The notes below the pieces were generated by a model that saw only the letters and a list, made by a program, of their open reading frames with translations, was not told where the DNA came from and did no database searches. A stretch of DNA of 64,000 bases, taken from NCBI RefSeq assembly GCF_004339245.1, contig NZ_SMGG01000003.1, positions 744,770-808,769 on the forward strand, read 5' to 3'. The DNA comes from Seleniivibrio woodruffii (GTDB lineage: Bacteria > Chrysiogenota > Deferribacteres > Deferribacterales > Geovibrionaceae). Numbering within the stretch: the stretch's first letter is position 1; each line of letters starts with the position of its first letter. Shown one piece after another: positions 18,201-27,200 of the stretch. Made by a program: the position numbers and the translations under genes.

Positions 18201-21200
18201 CGAATATAACATCAACGGTAACAGTAGCGGATAGTGTTTCTTCGCTTCCGTACACTATTCTTTTGAGATTAACAGACACTTTGAACGCTAACTTCAACAC
18301 AATGGCAGGGTATAATATTGACGGCGATAAAGGGTCGGCAATTGCAGACAGCAGATATGCTATGCCGGACAGACTTTCATCAAACATGCTTGTGCACGGC
18401 AACCTTATTTATGCGGTAATATATGATAATAATGCAAATCTTTATGCAACATTTGCAAAGTTCGACGGAGTGGATTTTACATTTTATGAGGGGATAACAT
18501 TTTCCGCTGTTTCAACCATGGTGGCGGCTGATGACGGCGACGTTTACATGCTTGCCACAGCATCTACAGATTCGTCAAAATACTATTTATACAAATTCGA
18601 TGCTCAGACGGAGACCGTTTCAAAGGTTATAGATATCATATCCCACCAGAGCATAATATTTGAATATGCTGACGGAAAGCTTTATTTCGCATGCAATGAA
18701 GCATCAGGCTCTTATATTAGCGGCGGAGTTTACACCTACGACGGTACAACCGTTTCCGCACTGACCATAAGCGGCGGCTCTACTATTCTAGGCGCACCGT
18801 CCAACCAGTCGAGTTATGTTGTTGAGTTCAACGGAACAACCTATATTGTCGGCAGTGAAACCGTCGGCGGCAACAGCATAAAAAATATTTACAAAATAGA
18901 CGGTTCCGGTAACGCTGTAAAAGTGACCAGCAACGCCAATCAATATCTGCACCCGGGACAGATGTGTGAATACAACGGCAGACTTTATTTCACACTGACC
19001 GACCTTACTCCATCTTCTGAAACCAGCTATCTGTATTCCATCGGAACCGGAGCCTCGGAAACACCCCAGCTCGAATGGGCGGGCACCCGTGTATATCAAG
19101 CAACTGTTCTGAATGGTGAGCTGTATGTTGTCGGAGGTGCGTCTGCTTATGCCCTTGACCTTTATAAATACGACGGTTCCGCTTTTAACAAAATTACAAA
19201 TATCAATACTGCAAACAACGCATACGGAATAACGAACCTTACCTACCATGACGGTAAGATCTATTTCCTTGCCACGGCAGGAATAGATAACCTTAGAAGT
19301 CTATATGCTTACGATGGCACAAGCACAGAGCTTATTGTTTCATATACCGATCTTGGCGGCTCGGGTATTCGCAACGAACTTGTGAACGATATTTACAATT
19401 CAACTCCCCTTGATATATTCAACGGCAATATGGCTGCATTTCTTACAGGCGCACGGGGTATCGTTTACGGAGAATCAGGAGACGTGATAACTGTTGCTCC
19501 GAACCTTGTTATCACTGACGTTGACGGGAACAATATCACAGGTGCGACAGTTGAATTTTCTGAAGGATTTCAGGCAGGCGACCTGCTTGCCATAACCGAA
19601 GCCAGCGGTATAACCGCAAGTTATAATTCAAGCACAGGTGTTCTCACTCTGTCCGGAACAGCTACCATAGCCGAATATCAGGCGGTTCTGCGTACACTTG
19701 AACTTACGGCGGCCGATGAGACCGGAGACAGGGTTCTGCTTCTCAGGGTGACCGACGAAAGCGGAACGACATCCTCCGCAACTAACCTTAATGCTTTTGC
19801 TTCCGTTGCAATTGCTGACAGTGAAAGTGAGACTGTGATTGTCGACTTTGCATCAATGCCGACCGGCCTTGCAGAGTCAGGGTGGGCTGGTGAATGTTCC
19901 GTAGCGTCATCAAACCTTGACAATATTAAATTTATAATGACTGCCAGCGCAGTGGGAACGAGCCTCGGCAGTATAGTTACACAAAGTGATTCCGGCGGCG
20001 GTCTGCAGTATAATGCTACTGACGACACCATGTACGCTTCTGTAAACAACGCATGGGATCTGACAACCATCAGAAACGTTATGAGTCTGGTTATCGCATC
20101 CGAAAACGGCGAATCGTTCGAATTCCACGGCTTCACAGTGAAAGGGTCCGTCATGTCTTTATCAGGTATGAACATTGTGGGATACAAAGACGGGGTTCAG
20201 GTTGCACAACAGTCTGTGGCGGCACTGAGCAACTCTGTGAACAATATCGTACTTTCATCCGACTTTGACGATGTGGATGTTGTCTGGATAACCAGAGTGG
20301 CCGGAACATTCAGAGCTCAGTTTGATGATTTTATCATAATTGAAAAGGTGTCTTCCGCATTTGCGGCTCCCACACTTTCGGCCACAGGCGCAACGCCCGT
20401 GTTTGATGAAGCAAGCGGCACAGTAGTTGATCTTTTCAGTACTGTCACAGCAGATACAAACGACAGCGGACAGGTATTCACAGGGCTTAAGCTCACTGTT
20501 ACAAACGTTGCCGACACCACGGAATATCTTACCATAGACGGCACGGATGTTGCGCTTACGAACGGCAACTCGGTTTCCGTTTCCGGCGGAACGGCATCAG
20601 TCAGTATATCCGGTGGAACAGCAACCGTAACCCTGACAGGGTTCAGCCTTTCCAATACGGATATGGGAACCCTTGTCGACGGCATAACATATAAAAATGA
20701 TGATTCAACTGCCACTGCGGGCAACCGTGTGGTAACGATCACCCAGATAACCGATGACGGAGCATCTGCCAATACGGCAGCCTTAAGCATAAGCTCCACT
20801 GTAACTGTCAGAGAGCCTTCGATCACGTCTGCAACCTATGACGCCTCCACAGGTGAACTGGTTGTCACCGGAGCGGGGCTTACTGCCGGAGATTCCATTG
20901 ACACCACTAAACTTACGATAACCGGAGAGGGCGGAAATACTTATACCCTTGCAGGTTCATACACTGTAACGGCCTCAAGCGCTACATCGTTCACCGTTAC
21001 ACTTGATGCCACAGATCAGCTGTTTGTGGAGGGGCTGCTGAACAAGAACGGAACCTCATCAGCAGGCTCAACAACGTTCAATCTTGGCGCAGCTGCCGAA
21101 TGGACGGCAGGCGCTCCTGCGGATTCAACCGGAAACGGTGTAACCGTGAGCAACCTTTCCGCTCCGGCCATATCCGGTGTGAGCTATAATGCTTTCACAG

Positions 21201-24200
21201 GTGTTCTGACCGTAACAGGAACAAATTTTGTTCATCAGCCGGGTGCGGCAAACGACATAGATGTCTCTGCATTTACCTTCACAGGTGAGGGCGGCGGGAC
21301 CTACTCTCTTACAAATACATCCGATGTGGAGATAACTTCGGCCACATCCTTCACTGTAACGCTCAGTGCTACAGATGAAGCCGCAGTGGAAGCAATTCTC
21401 AATGCGAACGGAACAAGCTCATCCGACAGCACGGTCTATAACATTGCCGTTGCAGATAACTGGAACGGGCCTGTTACAGGCGGCGATATCAGTGATTCCA
21501 CCACAGCCGTTAACGTTACGGGACACGGTACTGCTCCTGTTCTGGATCTGAACGGAGGCACAGCGGGAACGGATGTGACACTGACACTCGGTGCGGCAGA
21601 GAGCGGGCTTGCTCCTTCTGTTGTAATCAGCGACGTTGAGAACGATGTCTCCGGATGGGACGGTTCAACCCTTACTGTTCAGCGTGTGGATTCAGGCGGT
21701 GCTGCCGACGGATGCGCACACGACGTATTCTCGTTCGTATCTGTTGATAATTTTGTAGTCAACGGATCAGGCATTACACATGGGGCGGACTCAAACGGTA
21801 CTCTTTCGACAACCGGAGGCACTCAGTTTGCCACATGGAGCTATACCACTGCCGACGGCAAACTGCTTATCAGCTTCGATTCCGATGCGACAACTGCACT
21901 TGTTCAGGAGGTTGCTTCATCCATCGGTTATGAAAATGCAACGCCCTACGGTGATGCAGTTATAGAATTTTCACTTTATGACGGTATGATAACTACAAAA
22001 TCCGAAGTAACCGTCACCAGCAACATTATCCACGTTACCCAGACGGATTACGACACCGACGGCGATGCGGCTGACGGTCTCAGCCTTTACGAAGCTCTGG
22101 CAATAGCGAAGGACGGCGATACGATCCTTCTCCATGACGGGGTATACAGAGGCCAGTTCGACATAACCAAGGCTGTGACCATTGATGCTCTGAACGGCGA
22201 AAACGGCAACGTTGTGATAGAATCGCCCGATGCCGACGATCTTGTTCAGGTTCTTCCCGACATGATGACCAACAACGGACGCTGGCGTATGCCCGTTCTT
22301 AACGTCAACACCAGCGGCGATGCAGGAACAGTGACCATAAAAAACATCACGGTTGACGGCCGTGATCAGGGTCTGGCTGACGGCTTTGCCAACAATAAAG
22401 ACCTCCTCGGCATAGGCATAGTAAACTCTAATGTCTTGATAGACAACGTTTCCCTGTCCAACTTCCGCTGTGAGGACAGCGGCGAATGGGGCTGGGGAGA
22501 GAACTTCCCGATAATGGCCGAGGCGGATTCCTCACTCAGCAGTGTTGTTAACGTTACAATCCAGAACTCCGATATATCCAACTTCCAGAAAACAGGTATA
22601 GTCGGCTGGGGACCCATGCTGAATCTCACTGTGGATAGCACGACCATAACCGGTTCCGGAACAGCCGGAGTAGCCGGTCAGAACGGCATTCAGGTGGGTT
22701 CAGGCGGTCTGCGCACAGGAACAACGGCAACGATAACCAACAACACCATAACCAATTTCGGATTTCTGAGCAGTGTATACGCCGCAAGCGGTGTGCTTAT
22801 TGTAAATGCCGGTGATTTAACAATTACAGGCAATACATTTGAAGGCACAGCAGATGGTTCCGGCAGATTTTCAGGTGTGGGCATAAATGATGTTCTGAAC
22901 GGCACCATTGAGATGAACGTTTCCGGCAACACCTTCACCAACGCTGACTACGGCATCCTGAACGAAGCTTATATAACACATATTCTGACAGTCGGCACAA
23001 ACGATTTCAGCGGCGCAACAATAGCGGTTCACGACAGCTATATCATTGCTGATCCCTCAACTGAACTGCCCTTCGACAATGCCACTACCATCAGCATTCA
23101 CAGCACTGCCTCTCCGGCAGTGGGAGCAGTGGCATACTATCTGTATGACGGAGACGACTCCTTCACAGACACAGGCTCTGTTGACTCAGTTGTTTACGGC
23201 GGCGGCGGAGACGACACCATCACCACAGGCAGCGGAGACGATGTTCTTGCGGGCGGTCTGGGGGATGATACCCTCACAGGCGGCGCAGGAGAGGACGTCT
23301 TCCTGTTCCAGGCTCAGGAGACAGTTCCCGAAGCTCCTACTGTTGTTGTATACGACATCACGGATTTCGGTGTGGACACCATCACCGATATGACCCAGAG
23401 CGATGCCATCAGGGTCACAGGTGCTGACTTCTCGGATCATATCGTTCTGGAAGGCGATGGAACCAACGTTGAGGCTGCTTCAATGCAGGTCAGCTATGAT
23501 TCAGGAACAAACACCACCAGCCTGTTCATTGATACCGACGGCTCAGACGGAGCAGATCTTCAGATAAATCTGTCCGGTGAGTTCAGCGCAAGCCAGTTCG
23601 GCTTCAACGGCGCAGATATTTTCATTGGTGCTCCCACCCTCGACCTGAACGGTGCGGGCGGCGGAACAGACGTTTCCGTGACCCTCGCTTCTGCGGCAAC
23701 AGGGCTTATTCCTGCTGTTGAGATAAGCGATGCGGAGAACGATATCGCAGGATGGAACGGCGCAAGCCTTACCGTTCAGCGGGTCGATTCCTCAGGCAAT
23801 GCCGACGGAAGCGAATATGACGTGTTCGGTTTTGCCGCCGCAAGCGGAATTACCGTCACAGGTTCGATCACAGAGGGTGCTGATTCCAACGGAACTCTTT
23901 CATCCGGCGGAACGTCATTTGCCACATGGAGCTACTCATCGGCAGACGGCAAACTCACTATCGATTTTAATGGAAACGCCACGACCGCTCTCGTTCAGAG
24001 TGCGGCCGAGGCCATCAGCTATACAAACGACACGCCTTTCGGCGATGCAAACATTCAGGTAACTCTGGATGACGGAGTCAGAACTGTGACATCCGAAGTT
24101 ACAGTGACCAGCAACATTATCCACGTCACCCAGACTGACTTCGACACCGACGGCGATGCCGCAGACGGATTCAGCCTTGCCGAAGCACTCGCAATGGCTC

Positions 24201-27200
24201 AGGACGGCGACACTATCCTTATCCATGAGGGTGTTTACAGAGGACAGTTCAGCATAACGAAGGCTGTCACCATTGATGCCTTCCAGGGCGGAAACGTTGT
24301 GATCGAATCTCCGGACACAGCAGACCTTCAGGCTGTGAATCCCACAGAGCTTACCAATAACGGACGCTGGCGTATGCCCGTCATAAACGTTGACACCAAC
24401 GGCTCAGCCGGAACAGTCATAATCAAAAATATCACCATAGACGGCCGTGATCAGGCTGTTATGGATCTGAACAACGGAAGCGGCGATTTTATCGGTATCG
24501 GAATAGCCAACAGCAATGTTGTTGTGGACGGAGTGACGATTAAGAATATAAGAAGCTCCGACAGCGATATGTGGGGCGAAAGCGAAAACTACGGTATCCT
24601 TGCGGAGGCCGGAAGCGCACTGTTCACTCCGGTCAGCGTAACGGTCACAAATTCTGATATTTACAACTACCAGAAGACGGGAATCGTAGGCTGGGGACCG
24701 AATCTTGACATTACAATTACGGACAACGATATAACCGGAGCTGGAGTTGACGGTACATGTGGCCAGAACGGTATTCAGATAGGCTCTTCAAATACCGACC
24801 GTTATGGAACAACAGCCACAATAACAGGCAACACGATCTCCGATCTCGGCTTTGAAAACAACGTCTACGGTGCCACAGGTATAATCCTGAGACAGACAGG
24901 TGATGTCACCGTTTCAGACAACACGATATCAGGTACTGTGGACGGCTCGGGCAACTGTGCCGGCGTTACTGTATATCAGGGACTTAACGGTGTGACCATT
25001 ACAGTTGAGGACAACGTTTTCAACAACACCGACTATGCGATATTCAACGAGTTCCAGTCCAGCGGCGTAATCCTGAATGTGAACGGCAACGATTTCTCCG
25101 GCTCTGTTCTGGCCATTCTGGACAGCCACGGCCTGCCCGACACAGTATGGGGTAACAACACATTCGGCAGCTCGGCCACCAGCCTGACAGTGAACAGCAG
25201 CGGAACACCGATGAGCGGAAAGCTCTCCTACTATCTGTTCGACGGTGACGATACGCTCACCGACACGGGTTCAGTGGATTCGGTTATTTACGGCGGCGGC
25301 GGAAACGACACCCTCACAGCCGGAAGCGGGGACGACATCCTCGTGGGCGGTCTGGGTGACGACACGCTGACAGGCGGTGACGGCAATGACGTATTCCTGT
25401 TTGAAGCGGTTGAGTACTATCCCGAATCCACAACGGAAGTTATGTACAATGTGACCGACTTCGGCACAGACCTGATAAAAGATTTCTCTGAAGATGATAT
25501 TATCCGCATTTCAGGAGCAGATTTCGACAATCATAATGCAGTGGCAGGCAACGGAACCAACGTTCTGGCCGACACCATGCAGGTCAGCTACGACTCCGGA
25601 ACGGACAAAACCACCCTTTACATCGACACGGACGGCATCAACGGTGCTGACCTTGTTGTGAAACTGGACGGAGAGTTCGAAGCAACGGATTTCCTGATGA
25701 GCGGAACCGACATAAGATACGAGGTCAACGTAGCTCCGACCGTTTCACTGACGGCACTGGGCGGAACTTCGGATCAGACCACAACGGCACCTATAGCACT
25801 GTTTGATGCCTCAGCGGCGGATACAGGCAACAATTCACAGACGTTCTCATCCCTCACCCTCACGGTTGAAGGTGTTGAGGATGCGGCTGAATATATAGTT
25901 ATAGACAGCGTCGAGATAGCACTGACAAACGGCAACTCTGTCTCCGTTGCAGGGGGAACAGCATCTGTCGCCCTTGTTAACGGCACAGCGACCCTTGTGC
26001 TCTCCGGCCTTGCCCTTTCAAACAGCCAGATACTGTCGCTCATTGACAGCATCGCATATACGAACGATGAAGATGAACCCACCATTGGCGACAGGGTCAT
26101 CACCCTTACGGAGATAAAGGACAGCGGAAATGCGGCGAACACCGTAACCCCCAACATTGCCTCAACCGTCAGCGTCAACCTGTATTCAGAACCTGAACTC
26201 ACAGTGACAGGTTCTGATGTCACCTTCACCGAAAAAGGCGAGGATGCGGTGAGCCTGTTTGAAATAACAGCCGCCGACACAGGGGACAGCGGTCAGACCT
26301 TCACAGGAATCAGGCTTACGGTAACAAACGTTGCCGATGCCACTGAATATCTTGTGATAGGCGGCGCAGAGGTTGCTCTGGTGAACGGAACCAGCGTCAG
26401 TGTTGCGGGCGGAACAGCTTCGGTTACAGTCGTAAACGGTACCGCCACTCTGGTTCTCAGCGGAATAGATCTGGATAACACAGAGATGGCCGCACTGGTG
26501 GGCGGAATAAGCTACCTGAATACAGATACCACACTGACTGCGGGAGACAGGGTTATAACCATCACCGAGGTCACAGACAGCGGAACCGTAAGCAATGTCA
26601 GCACTCCCAACGTATCGGCAACAGTCAGCGTTGAGGATCTGTTCACTATACCCACAGTAACTGTTGCGGCTGCCGGAGGCACTCTGGCATATGCCGCCAC
26701 AACCCCCGTAGACCTGTTCGGAACGGTAACATCCGCCGATACAGGCGATGAAGGCGAATCCTTCACCGGGCTGAAACTGACAGTGACAAACGTTTCCGAT
26801 TCCACGGAAATCATAACCATAGGGGGAGTGGACGTTGCGCTTACCAACGGAACCAGTGTCAGCGTTGCGGGCGGAACAGCTTCGGTTACAGTCGTAAACG
26901 GCACTGCCACAGTGACACTCACCGGACTCGATCTTGACGCAGCAGAGCTTGGAACTCTTGTGGATGGTGCGGCATATAAAAATACCGGAATAACACCCAC
27001 AGGCGGCAACAGGGTTGTCACCCTCACGGAAATAAGCGACAGCGGTGCGGAGAACAACACTGTGACACCAAACGTGTCCTCAACAGTGAGCGTGACAGCA
27101 AGCCCCGCAATAACCAATGCAGCGTTCAATGCGGCGGCAGGGGTTATTACAGTCACAGGAACCGGACTGGCGGCAGGCGATGTTATCGATGCCACCAAGC

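Noticed and set aside
23190-25400. CRISPR-like or tandem DNA repeat array in the giant gene
   Set aside because: The periodicity is at the protein level (RTX nonapeptides and ~700-residue modules), in frame and without uniform spacers.
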